Origin: Acidisarcina polymorpha
GTDB taxonomy: Bacteria; Acidobacteriota; Terriglobia; Terriglobales; Acidobacteriaceae
Reading direction: 5' to 3'
Assembly (NCBI RefSeq): GCF_003330725.1
Contig: NZ_CP030840.1
Location: 7,000,116-7,064,115 of the forward strand
DNA: 64,000 nt
In this document: piece after piece, positions 1 to 8,559 of the stretch
Layout: every line of letters starts with the position of its first letter
Position numbering within the stretch: position 1 is the first letter of the stretch
Program-made: the position numbers and the translations under genes
Notes under the pieces: model-generated
What the model was told of the DNA's origin: nothing
Seen by the model: the letters and a program-made list of their open reading frames with translations, nothing else
The model's database searches: none

Positions 1-534
1 TCTCCAAGCGCGGCCTCGGGGATGATCCTCATCGATAGCGATGGCGCCGACGCGCAGAAGCGCCTCAGTCCGATCGTTTTGCTGAAAGCCTACCAGGGAG
101 TCCTGGCCCACGACGACAAGAATGACCTGGCTGAACGTTACGAATCGCTCCTTCAAACTATGTCGAGCGACAAGGACGACGCATCGGTATTCAGCGCACT
201 GGCGAGCTCTGAGTTGGCGAAGCACACGGACGAAGGCAATCGCATGGCGATCCACGATCTGTCGGAGGCGATCCGCCTGCATTCCGATTCTCCCCGGGAT
301 TACATGCTGCTCTCGGAGCTGGACTATCGTGCAAGTGACCTTAACTCGGCGATCACGACGCTCACCACAGCTCTCGCACAATTCCCCTATGTTCCCACAC
401 CCTATGAAAATCTTGCGGTTTGCTATCTGCGCTCGGGGCAGTCGTCGAAAGCCTCCGAGATCATTCATCGCGGGCTGGAAATCTTTCCATCCGATAGAAA
501 CCTTCTTCTTCTAGATCAACGAATACATCCTTAG
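1..534 (+). CDS. TPR protein, C-terminal part (5' cut by window edge)
   Basis: The frame is open to base 1, and the first ATG (position 22) lacks a ribosome binding site, so this is the 3' end of a longer gene. The visible 170 or so residues are helical and contain TPR-like repeats: a segment around residues 85-120 (PRDYMLLSELDYRASDLNSA) and another around 120-155 with the pattern YENLAVCYLRSGQSSKASEI. Such repeats are protein-protein interaction scaffolds. I cannot tell what domain stands upstream. Secreted TPR proteins are common in acidobacteria, and a second one lies at 15.3 kb. The product is inferred only from the repeat pattern. Confidence 0.6.
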   Translation, partial: SPSAASGMILIDSDGADAQKRLSPIVLLKAYQGVLAHDDKNDLAERYESLLQTMSSDKDDASVFSALASSELAKHTDEGNRMAIHDLSEAIRLHSDSPRDYMLLSELDYRASDLNSAITTLTTALAQFPYVPTPYENLAVCYLRSGQSSKASEIIHRGLEIFPSDRNLLLLDQRIHP

Positions 535-567
535 GAAAGCTTTGATTGAATGGACAAACTTCCCTCC

Positions 568-617
568 GCGGCTGAAGCCGCATTCATTCTGTTCAATTTG
601 TGGCACGACTGAAGTCG
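568..617. repeat. REP-like pair of short palindromes
   Basis: Two perfect small hairpins sharing a CTGAAG centre lie 24 bases apart: GCGGCTGAAGCCGC at 568-581 and CGACTGAAGTCG at 606-617. A further CTTCAG follows at 622. They sit in the 196-base gap before the GH42 gene. The shared core and paired layout resemble repetitive extragenic palindromes. Family membership is inference, since copy number elsewhere in the genome cannot be seen here. Confidence 0.35.
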
Positions 618-730
618 GTCCCTTCAGGCGTTGGACTTAAGCAGAGCTTCCTTAGGGCGGAGTAACTCCATTCCTATAAGTACTTACCGTGCACTTTGAG
701 TTTTCACCAGCACTTTATCTAGAGGAGCGA

Positions 731-2872
731 ATGACTTATTTCCGCAGAATCCAAGGGCGAATAGCCTGCAAGCTCTTCCTTCATCTCGCCACGATGTCGC
801 TTACTTTGATCTCAAGCGCGGAGACGCAGCAGAGTGTGGCCCACGCCAAATGGCCTGGTCCGGGACAGCTCTTCGTTGGAGCCTGCTACCAGCCCGTCGA
901 CCGTTCACCTGAAGAGATCGATCAGGATATCGCCTTGATGAAAGGCGCCGGCTTCAACGTAGTCCGCATGGGCGATCTTTCATGGGATTCTTTTGAGCCG
1001 GCGGAGGGTCAGTTCAACTTCGAATGGTTCGACAGAATCATCGACAAAATGCAAGCCGCCGGAATCCATGTGATTCTGGATATTCCGGGGCCGCCTGCTC
1101 CGATCTGGCTTCACCGCGCCTATCCCGGTGTCGATATCGTCAATCAGTCCGGCGACCGCGTTCCTCCCGCCGAGCGCTACATGGACGATATCTCCGATCC
1201 GGACTACCGTCGCGAAGTTGCTATCCTGGGCGAGGCGATGATGAAGCGCTATGCTCGTCATCCCGCCTTGATCGCCGTTGGATACGACAACGAGATCGGC
1301 AATGGGTACATGTCGTATTCTCCCGCGGACCGGTTGCGCTTTATCGGGTGGCTCAAGAACAAGTACGGCTCCATCGACGCGCTCAACAAGGCATGGGCGA
1401 CGCAACGCTGGTCCCGCCGCCTGGCGAGCTTCGATGATGTCGACCTTCCGTTGGCAGACGGTCCCGGGCCTTCGGAGCGCTTCCTCGATCTGCACAGATT
1501 CTGGTCCGACACCACGGTTTCTCTCCTAGCAGGCCTTGACCAAGAGCGAAGGCGGATCGCTCCCGATCTTCCGGCGATCTCGAATCTCTGGGACAATGCT
1601 CCCCGCAGAGGCTTCGACTATCTCAGCACCTATAAGTCATACGTATCGTACGGCGCGGAGGGCTTTTATCCGGGAGACCCGGTCAGTGGGGCTTTCGGAG
1701 CGACCATGGTCAAAGGAGATCTACCGACGCCGATCTGGTTCAACGAATTTACGGCGGGGGGCGGCGGCTTCTATGGCACGCCCGGGCGAAGCCGCATGTA
1801 CGCGTACCTCGGTCTCCTGCTCGGTTCGCAAGCCACACTCGCCTGGACCTTCAACAGTCATCTCGGTGGCGAGGAACAGGCATTGTTCGGCCTGATCGAC
1901 CATGACAATACCCCGTCTTGGAAGCTCGACGAGTTCGCGCACATTGCCAGCGACTTCAAGCGGCTGCAGACGCTTGGCTTCCCTCGCTATCCTCGTCCCG
2001 AGGTGGCGATCGCATACTCGTTCGCCTCCTTTGTCGACTCCCATCCCAACGGGCCGTCCAACACCACGCTGCAATACTTCAAATACCCCTATACAGACCA
2101 GGTGCAGGGGGCCTTCGCGCCGCTCTTCCGAGACAACATGGATGTCAGCATCATCAACGTCGGCCATGCCGATCTGACTCCTTACAAACTCGTCGTCGTG
2201 CCCGCGGATTTTGTTATGGACGAGGCCAGCGCGACCGCCCTGCGAGAGTATGTGCGCGCAGGCGGCGCGGTGCTTATGACCGCGTTCTCCGCCAAGGTGG
2301 ATGAACATGGCCAATGGTTTAACACGCCGCTCCCGGGCCGCTTGAGCGACGTGTTCGGTATCAAGGTGAATGCTTTTTACGAGACACCAAAACCTCTCAG
2401 CTATGAACTGGACGGAAAGAGCTACCAGACCGATGTTCGCTTTTACGAAGTGCCTGAACCGTCCACAGCGACTACGCTCGCACGCTTCAAGGACCTTCCG
2501 GCCGATGTGCCGGCCATCACGATCAATCAGTTCGGAAAGGGCAAGGCGCTTTATATCGCGATGCCAGCCAGCGACAAAGTCATGCAGCCGATCTTGAACC
2601 AGCTGATCGCGACCCTTAGTCTTCATCGGGGGCCCGAAACCCCGGAAGGTGTCTATGCCCGAAGCGTGCAGGGCCGGACCCTGTATGTGAACAGCACTGC
2701 CTCCTCGCAGAGCATTCCTCTACCGGGTTTGTTCCATGCCACTCTCTCAGACCGCGACATGCATGACACTCTTCAGCTGAAGTCGTTTGAAGTGGAACTA
2801 GTCCAAACAAAAAATAATGACGCGCTAATGCAGGCCAAACCTAATGCAGGCCAAACAAAGATCGGCGAATGA
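731..2872 (+). CDS. Secreted GH42 beta-galactosidase-like glycoside hydrolase
   Basis: This protein of about 713 residues is predicted to hydrolyse terminal beta-galactosides, or related beta-glycosides, outside the cytoplasm. The start at 731 is chosen over the upstream ATG at 689 because GAGGAG sits just before it and a signal peptide follows (basic start, hydrophobic stretch to about residue 33). The catalytic TIM barrel begins with a GACYQP segment near residue 55. The acid/base glutamate is E188 in GYDNEIG and the nucleophile is E339 in WFNEF, both in GH42-like contexts. A trimerisation-like middle domain and a small C-terminal domain follow. The stop lies one base before the next start (GH29), so the two are probably cotranscribed. 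The last codons lie in a 16-bp tandem duplication. Substrate specificity is inferred from the neighbouring fucosidases and xylosidase. Confidence 0.85.
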   Translation: MTYFRRIQGRIACKLFLHLATMSLTLISSAETQQSVAHAKWPGPGQLFVGACYQPVDRSPEEIDQDIALMKGAGFNVVRMGDLSWDSFEPAEGQFNFEWFDRIIDKMQAAGIHVILDIPGPPAPIWLHRAYPGVDIVNQSGDRVPPAERYMDDISDPDYRREVAILGEAMMKRYARHPALIAVGYDNEIGNGYMSYSPADRLRFIGWLKNKYGSIDALNKAWATQRWSRRLASFDDVDLPLADGPGPSERFLDLHRFWSDTTVSLLAGLDQERRRIAPDLPAISNLWDNAPRRGFDYLSTYKSYVSYGAEGFYPGDPVSGAFGATMVKGDLPTPIWFNEFTAGGGGFYGTPGRSRMYAYLGLLLGSQATLAWTFNSHLGGEEQALFGLIDHDNTPSWKLDEFAHIASDFKRLQTLGFPRYPRPEVAIAYSFASFVDSHPNGPSNTTLQYFKYPYTDQVQGAFAPLFRDNMDVSIINVGHADLTPYKLVVVPADFVMDEASATALREYVRAGGAVLMTAFSAKVDEHGQWFNTPLPGRLSDVFGIKVNAFYETPKPLSYELDGKSYQTDVRFYEVPEPSTATTLARFKDLPADVPAITINQFGKGKALYIAMPASDKVMQPILNQLIATLSLHRGPETPEGVYARSVQGRTLYVNSTASSQSIPLPGLFHATLSDRDMHDTLQLKSFEVELVQTKNNDALMQAKPNAGQTKIGE
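2825..2856 (+). repeat. Perfect 16-bp tandem duplication at the GH42/GH29 junction
   Basis: The 16-mer CTAATGCAGGCCAAAC occurs twice head to tail (2825-2840 and 2841-2856). Sixteen is not a multiple of three, so the number of copies decides the reading frame at the end of the GH42 gene. With one copy removed, the GH42 frame would run directly into the GH29 frame without a stop. Confidence 0.9.
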
Positions 2873-2873
2873 C

Positions 2874-5179
2874 ATGAAACGATTCCAGATAAAAAGCAGG
2901 AGCTTGATCGAGGCGGCAGTTTTGTCTACGGCGTTGTTCGCCGGCGGCCAGGTGTCGAGCGGCACAGACCATTCCCCTCAAGCCCCCATCCCTTACTCGA
3001 CTTTGCAGCACCTGTTGAGCACGGATTCCTCCGCGACGATAGTAGAGAAAGCTGCCAAGGTTCTGCCGCGTCAAAACCAGACAGAATGGATGCGACTCGA
3101 ACGAACGTTCTTCATTCACTTTGGACCCAATACATTTCGCGAGGTCGAATGGGGCACAGGCCGTGAAGATCCGCGGGTATTCAATCCGACCCAGTTGGAC
3201 GCCGACCAGTGGATGCGCGCCGTCAAGGACGGCGGCGGCAAGATGGTGGTCTTGGTCTGTAAGCACCATGACGGCTTGAGCTTGTGGCCCACTCGATACT
3301 CCAGGCACTCGGTTGCGGAAAGTCCATGGCGCGACGGTAGCGGCAACCTTGTACGCGAAGTTGCCGATGCCGCGCGGAAGTATGGGATCGAGCTAGGTGT
3401 CTATCTCTCGCCCGCCGATCTATACCAGTTAAGAACCAATCCAACCAATCCGGATGGCTACTACGGAGATAACAGCCGTAAGGTGGCATCGACCATACCG
3501 ACCAATCCAGCCAGCTTTAAAGCGGACCCATCAAGAGCACGCAAGATAGTCGCAGGCGGCCCTCAGTTCCGCTATGACGTCGATGACTACAACCGCTATT
3601 TCTTGAACCAGCTCTATGAACTGCTTACCGAGTATGGCCCAATCCGCGAAGTATGGTTCGATGGGGCGAATCCGGATCCCAGTGTTCATGAGGAGTATGA
3701 CTACAACGCCTGGTACAGCATGATACGCAAGCTGCAGCCCAAAGCTATCATCTTCGGTAAAGGCCCAGATGGACGATGGGTGGGCAATGAAGGTGGTATA
3801 GGCAGAACCACCGAATGGAGCGTCATCCCACTACCTGCTCCGCCCGACGAGTTCCGCTGGCCCGATATGAGAGACAAGGATCTCGGCAGCGGCGACAAAC
3901 TTACGCCTGGCTCCTACTTATGGTGGTACCCAGCCGAGACCAACGTTCCTATTCTGCATGGGTGGTTCTGGGCCCCGCAAAAACCATCACGGACTGCGGC
4001 CGAGTTGATCGACATCTACTATCAATCCGTTGGTCGTAACAGCAACTGGATCCTGAATATCTCTCCAGACAACCGCGGGTTAATACCCGATCTTCAGGTG
4101 GCCCATCTGAAGCTGATGAATCAAGTCATCGACAAAACCTTTGCAAACAATCTCGCCAATGGAGGGACCATAGCCGCTGATAGCTCAAACGGCGATCATC
4201 CCCCCGCTCACATCCTGGATGGCGATCTGGATACGTGGTGGGAAGCGACTGCTGGCAAAACTGCGGCGTCGCTGACTTTGACTCTTCCTGCTCCAGTCAC
4301 CTTCGATGTCATGTCCCTCCAGGAGGCGGTCGACCACCGCAGTCAGCGGGTAGAGTCTTTCAGCGCGACATTTGGGATGGCTCCAGCTGGAAGCAGATGG
4401 ACGAGCAAACCACCATCGGTCACAAGCGCTTGTTGAGGTGGGACACGCCTGTAACCACCGATCGCGTTCGAGTACGGATTACAGGATCCCGTTTAGAGCC
4501 TACTCTGGCAGAGCTTGGTCTGTTCAAGCAGGCCTCCTATGTAGGCGCTCCAGTCATTTCCAACCGCAGCCCCGAAGGATTCGTAAGTATTAGCAGCCCC
4601 CAAAATCTGCCGGTGGTTTATACCTTGGACGGCACCATACCAACCGCAAAGTCTCACCTCTACACCGCGTCCATTCCTCTGTCGAGGGGCGGCACCGTGC
4701 AGGCTGCCTGCCTCACATCTCAAGGCACAGTTGGGATGGTCGCCTCTCGACGCTTTGCCGGCTTGGCCGCTAACGGCTGGAAGGTTGTAGGGACGAACTC
4801 ATCGGCGCAGAACGCGATCGACGGCAGTCCAGAGACATTCTGGATGAGCTCCAAAAGTTCAGAAACACCGCCGCAGATCACGATCGACATGGGCAGCGTC
4901 CAAAACATCGCCGGATTTGCCTATCTACCACATACCGGAACCCACATAGGCCTCATATCAAAGTACCGTTTTGAGACAAGCACGGACGGCCAACGCTGGA
5001 CAACGGATGTGAGCGATGGTCGCTTTGACAACATACAAAACAATCCCGAGCTTCAGGAAGTGAAATTCGCTCCGGTCAAAGCACGATTCTTTCGCCTTAC
5101 TGTTAATGAAGATGTAGGCAAGTCTGGGACGATGAGTATAGCGGAGATTTCGGTTCTCCCTGATGCTGCAACTTACTAA
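2874..5179 (+). pseudogene. GH29 alpha-L-fucosidase with F5/8C domain, frameshifted
   Basis: The gene encodes a secreted alpha-L-fucosidase broken by one frameshift. The first part (ATG 2874, stop at 4436) has a signal peptide, the GH29 barrel with the KHHDG segment near residue 130, and the nucleophile D263 in VWFDG, so the catalytic domain is complete. From about 4364-4372 the homologous reading continues in the other forward frame (WDGSSWK onward to 5179). It encodes the rest of a beta-sandwich, a chitobiase-type segment (VVYTLDGTIPT) and an F5/8 type C (CBM32-like) domain with IDGSPETFW. Restoring one base near GCGACATTTGG would rejoin the frames. The truncated product could still be active but would lose its carbohydrate-binding end. 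The start overlaps nothing and follows the GH42 stop by one base. An ATG at 2844 is less likely because it lies inside GH42 and before the signal peptide. Confidence 0.85.
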
Positions 5180-5371
5180 CGCTGCTCGGTCTCGGCAGCC
5201 CGCATTCAGAGAAGAGCCGTTACAAGAATCGCCAGCAACTCAGTTAGGGAGATTGCTCCCTATTTCTGCCGGCTTGCGTCCTCGCCCGCCAGCCATCACC
5301 TTGCCGACGGACACCACTGCCGGGTCGAAGCCTTTGATAGCCATTGCCGCCACCTGAAAGGTGGCCGTTGT
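5180..5371. other. Non-coding remnant DNA between GH29 and the RepA relic
   Basis: Short open stretches exist in several frames but none has a plausible start, and I recognise none. On the minus strand, a frame ending near 5271 reads FQVAAMAIKGFDPAVVSV and looks protein-like, so it may be the 3' end of a further decayed gene. Confidence 0.3.
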
Positions 5372-5757
5372 CGGACCCGCCGAGGTTTTGTCCGAAGCGC
5401 TTCGGTACAGATCCAGGAAAGCAGCAGTCGAGGGCGATTGCCGAACGGAAGCTTGTTGTCGCCCCCTGGCGATTAGAACGAGCTTGTAGGGGCCTATTTT
5501 GTCGCTTGTATTGCAGTTGGTCGCCTGGGTCCGTCCGCGGGAGCGAACAGAGGGTCAGCATCCTGGCCACGACGCCGATGTCCGGACAGGCCTCTTGAGG
5601 AGTTTTGCCAAGACTGCTGATCTGTTTCCGTCGTGTGTAATGATGCCGGTTCTGGCTCGATGTTCCAACACGCTGGGGTGTGGATTGAAAAATCTCGGGA
5701 ATTTGCGGAAGGAGGACGGAAAGACGAGTCAGTTCCCCAAAGCCCGTGAGGCCTCTT
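5372..5757 (-). pseudogene. Decayed RepA-like plasmid replication initiator fragment
   Basis: On the minus strand, three successive frames together give the conserved core of the RepA_C-type plasmid replication protein family. The order is ARMLTLCSLPRTDPG near 5570-5525, GPYKLVLIA near 5493-5468 after a shift at a GGCCCC run, and GDNKLPFGNRPRLLLSWICT with TEALRT near 5462-5385 after a second shift at a GGGGG run. The family normally shows LCSLPRTNPG, NGPYTL and KLPYGN.PRLLLAW..TEAVRT in the same order, so the match is by order as well as by motif. The expected downstream part (LG.SLSEFMR...) is missing and a stop lies upstream near 5757. It is therefore a relic, probably from an integrated plasmid or from past residence of this locus on a plasmid. 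Identification is by eye. Confidence 0.7.
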
Positions 5758-5835
5758 TATCAGCCATCCAGCCCTTCTTTGAAGTCCATTCAGACGACGA
5801 TCCGAGAAGTCGATTTAGACAACCCTCAGGCGGCC

Positions 5836-8469
5836 TCATCTAGGCACAACATACACCACCTTTTTCCCCTCATACTCAAACGGATGCGCTGAGCTTGAGT
5901 CCACAGCGACGATCTTGAATTGTCTCGACTGCAGCATTCCGGAGAACTCCCCGCTCCGTTGTCCTACCGAAAGCTCCCTCCTGGCGTCGTCCCAGTGGAA
6001 CTGGATCGTGCTTCGCATTCCCTTCTCGTAGTTATAATTCGTGCCTTCATCCTCATACAGCGTGAAGTCTCCGTCCGCTCCAGGATAGACGCGGATCTCC
6101 AGATCGCTGGACGGTTTCTCGCCCGCGTATTGTTCGACCGGACCGATCGGGACGATGCTTCCGGCTCTGACCAGCAGCGGTATCTGCTCCAGAGGGGAGG
6201 CGACGTCGGCAGCGCCCGAGGCGACCCGGCTTCCCGTCCAGTAGTTGTACCATCCCCCCGGAGTAGCGGGTGCGTAGACCGGCCAGCGCACCGCCCCCGC
6301 TTCCAACACCGGAGCGACCAGGAAGGCGGGACCGAACATGTACTCATACTTCTGCGTGAGCGCTTGATCGTCGTGCGCGAAATCCATCACCAGCGGACGC
6401 ATCAGCGTCGATCCCTGAAAGCTGACGGCTGCGGCCTGAGAATAGATATAGGGCAGCAACTGCTGACGAAGGTCGAGGTAGCTGCGCACCTCCCTTTCGA
6501 CCTTATCTCCATAGCGCCAGGGCTCGGTGTCGGTTTGGAATCCATGCACGCGTTGCAGCGGAGAGAAGGTTGAAAACTGAAACCACCTCAGGAACCGCTC
6601 CTGATATTCGGGATCCGTATATTGACCGGCGCCCGGACGAAAGAACCCGCCGGCATCCGTAGTCCAATAGGGCAGTCCGCTCGCGGTGTACCCGAGGCCC
6701 GCCGTGATCTGCCTTCGCAGCGTCTCCCAACTGTTGCCGACATCGCCGGACCAGGTGGCGGAGGCATAGCGCTGTTGCCCTAAAAACGCGCACCGGCTCA
6801 ATATGAAAACCCGCTTCGTGGGCGCATCCTTTCTCTGGCCCTCGTAAACGGTCTTGTTCACAAGCAGCGGAAAGATGTCACGCACCTTGCCGCCAGGGCC
6901 GGCAAAGGTAGTTCTTCCGGCAAGGTCGTCGTTCTCCGGTTCGGTGGCGTCCTGCCACCAGGCATCGATCCCGAGCGATAACATACGTTCGCTGAAATTC
7001 TTCCAATAGAGCGCGGCCGCAGCCGGGTTGAAGAAATCGATCCACTGAGTCCCAGGAATGTAGTAGCCCTTCGCCGTGAATTGCTTGCCGACGTCAGTCG
7101 CTGGATCGATCTTCGACCACACCGAAACCATCAGCTTGACATGCATGGCGTGCAGCCGGTCGATCATCCCGGCGGGATCCGGATAGTATTGCTCATCCCA
7201 CTTCATCGCGTTCCAGCCGTACTTGCCCCAGTACTGCCAGTCCTGCACGATAAGATCGAGCGGCAACTGGCGCTTTCTGAACTCCTCCGCCGTATCCAGA
7301 ATCTCCTGGCTGGAGTGGAACCGCTCCCTGCAGTGGATGTATCCATACGCCCACAGCGGCATCAACGGCGCAGGCCCCGTGATCTGGCGGTAAGTGGCGA
7401 TCACGTCATCGGCGGTCGGCCCTCCGAAGACGACATAATCGACCGCGTCCGCTACCGGAGATCGCAATACGGTGCGGTCGGCGGTGGCTCTGAAAAAAAG
7501 CACCGGCTGATCATCCTGCGCCCCGGTAACGCGGATGCTGTGGTGGCCCGCGGTGAGATCGCCAAACCAGCTGGTTGTGGGAGGGAGCCAGAAGTTCGCG
7601 AAGTCGACAACCACCTTCCCATCGATCTCAACATGGTACCGGCGGGCCATCTTCTGCCCCACATCCAGCATGAAGGCATACCGGCCGCTGCTGGGAACGT
7701 CCAGACCGCCAGTAAATTCGCCCTCCCGTCGGACTACCCGTCTCGCGCCTTCTGCCGTGGTGACATTGGCTGTCGTTTCGTTGCCTGTTGACGTTCGCGT
7801 CAGCACTGCACGTTCATTCGCGGGGTTCAGGTCGGTCAAACCGTAGTTATGCCAAAGAATCCCATAGCCGTTGCTCGACAGCAGAAAAGGAATGGCGATC
7901 TGGGTGTTGACCTGCGTCAAGCGCCGGGGAAGATCTCGAATGTCGAGGAAGCCGTCTTGGAATTCTCCGCTTCCGAACAAATGTTCGCCGGCTGGGGAGT
8001 CGAAGGCCTGCTCTACCGCAAAGGTCGGCTCGCCCTGTACAGTGGATGGCTCCAGCCTGCGCGTGCCCGGAGCTTCGGACAAGAACGTCTTTCCCGAACC
8101 ATCGGTATAGTGAAGTGCTCCGCTACTACGATCAAAGACCGCCTTCATTTTGGATGTCGCGAGCACAACGCTGGTCTTGTCATGCGAGACCTTGAACGCC
8201 GGGACGGATGTTTGCGGCAGCAACACCAGACTTGGGCTCTCCACACCCGGTCCCTTCGCACAGCGAATGCGGAACGCCGTCGCCGTGATCGGGCTTATCG
8301 TAAGCACGCATGTGTCCGTGGTGATTTGCACCCCGGATTCTACCCGCTTGATCGCTCCGCTCGATGCGCCCTGTGCAGGTTCAGCGGCGAATGCACACAA
8401 GACAAGGAGCCCCGCAACGATCGCCTGACACGGGAAGGCGAATAGGTTTCGTCGAACGAAATGATTCAA
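5836..8469 (-). CDS. GH31 alpha-xylosidase-type hydrolase with PA14 insert
   Basis: This secreted 877-residue retaining alpha-glycosidase most likely releases alpha-xylose from xyloglucan oligosaccharides. The start is a TTG preceded by GAGGATCATT. A stop lies a few codons upstream in frame and no ATG is available. A signal peptide follows (hydrophobic to about residue 35). An N-terminal beta-sandwich is interrupted at about residues 225-330 by a PA14-like module, as in characterised xyloglucan-specific GH31 xylosidases. The barrel carries nucleophile D507 in WWQDATEPE and acid/base D576 in WSGDVG. The second GH31 gene lies upstream on the same strand after a 90-base gap, so the two may be cotranscribed. 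Alpha-glucosidase activity cannot be excluded from sequence alone. Confidence 0.88.
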   Translation of the reverse strand: MNHFVRRNLFAFPCQAIVAGLLVLCAFAAEPAQGASSGAIKRVESGVQITTDTCVLTISPITATAFRIRCAKGPGVESPSLVLLPQTSVPAFKVSHDKTSVVLATSKMKAVFDRSSGALHYTDGSGKTFLSEAPGTRRLEPSTVQGEPTFAVEQAFDSPAGEHLFGSGEFQDGFLDIRDLPRRLTQVNTQIAIPFLLSSNGYGILWHNYGLTDLNPANERAVLTRTSTGNETTANVTTAEGARRVVRREGEFTGGLDVPSSGRYAFMLDVGQKMARRYHVEIDGKVVVDFANFWLPPTTSWFGDLTAGHHSIRVTGAQDDQPVLFFRATADRTVLRSPVADAVDYVVFGGPTADDVIATYRQITGPAPLMPLWAYGYIHCRERFHSSQEILDTAEEFRKRQLPLDLIVQDWQYWGKYGWNAMKWDEQYYPDPAGMIDRLHAMHVKLMVSVWSKIDPATDVGKQFTAKGYYIPGTQWIDFFNPAAAALYWKNFSERMLSLGIDAWWQDATEPENDDLAGRTTFAGPGGKVRDIFPLLVNKTVYEGQRKDAPTKRVFILSRCAFLGQQRYASATWSGDVGNSWETLRRQITAGLGYTASGLPYWTTDAGGFFRPGAGQYTDPEYQERFLRWFQFSTFSPLQRVHGFQTDTEPWRYGDKVEREVRSYLDLRQQLLPYIYSQAAAVSFQGSTLMRPLVMDFAHDDQALTQKYEYMFGPAFLVAPVLEAGAVRWPVYAPATPGGWYNYWTGSRVASGAADVASPLEQIPLLVRAGSIVPIGPVEQYAGEKPSSDLEIRVYPGADGDFTLYEDEGTNYNYEKGMRSTIQFHWDDARRELSVGQRSGEFSGMLQSRQFKIVAVDSSSAHPFEYEGKKVVYVVPR

Positions 8470-8559
8470 AATGATCCTCTACTCCGCCTGCCGGCGCTCA
8501 AATTCCACCGACCAGGCGCTAACCTTCGCGTACTTTCATTGAAGGGCTTTGTGTAAGAC

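Noticed and set aside
1721-2626. Minus-strand frame of 301 codons within GH42
   Set aside because: It is a shadow of the GH42 coding sequence with no start signal and no recognisable domain.
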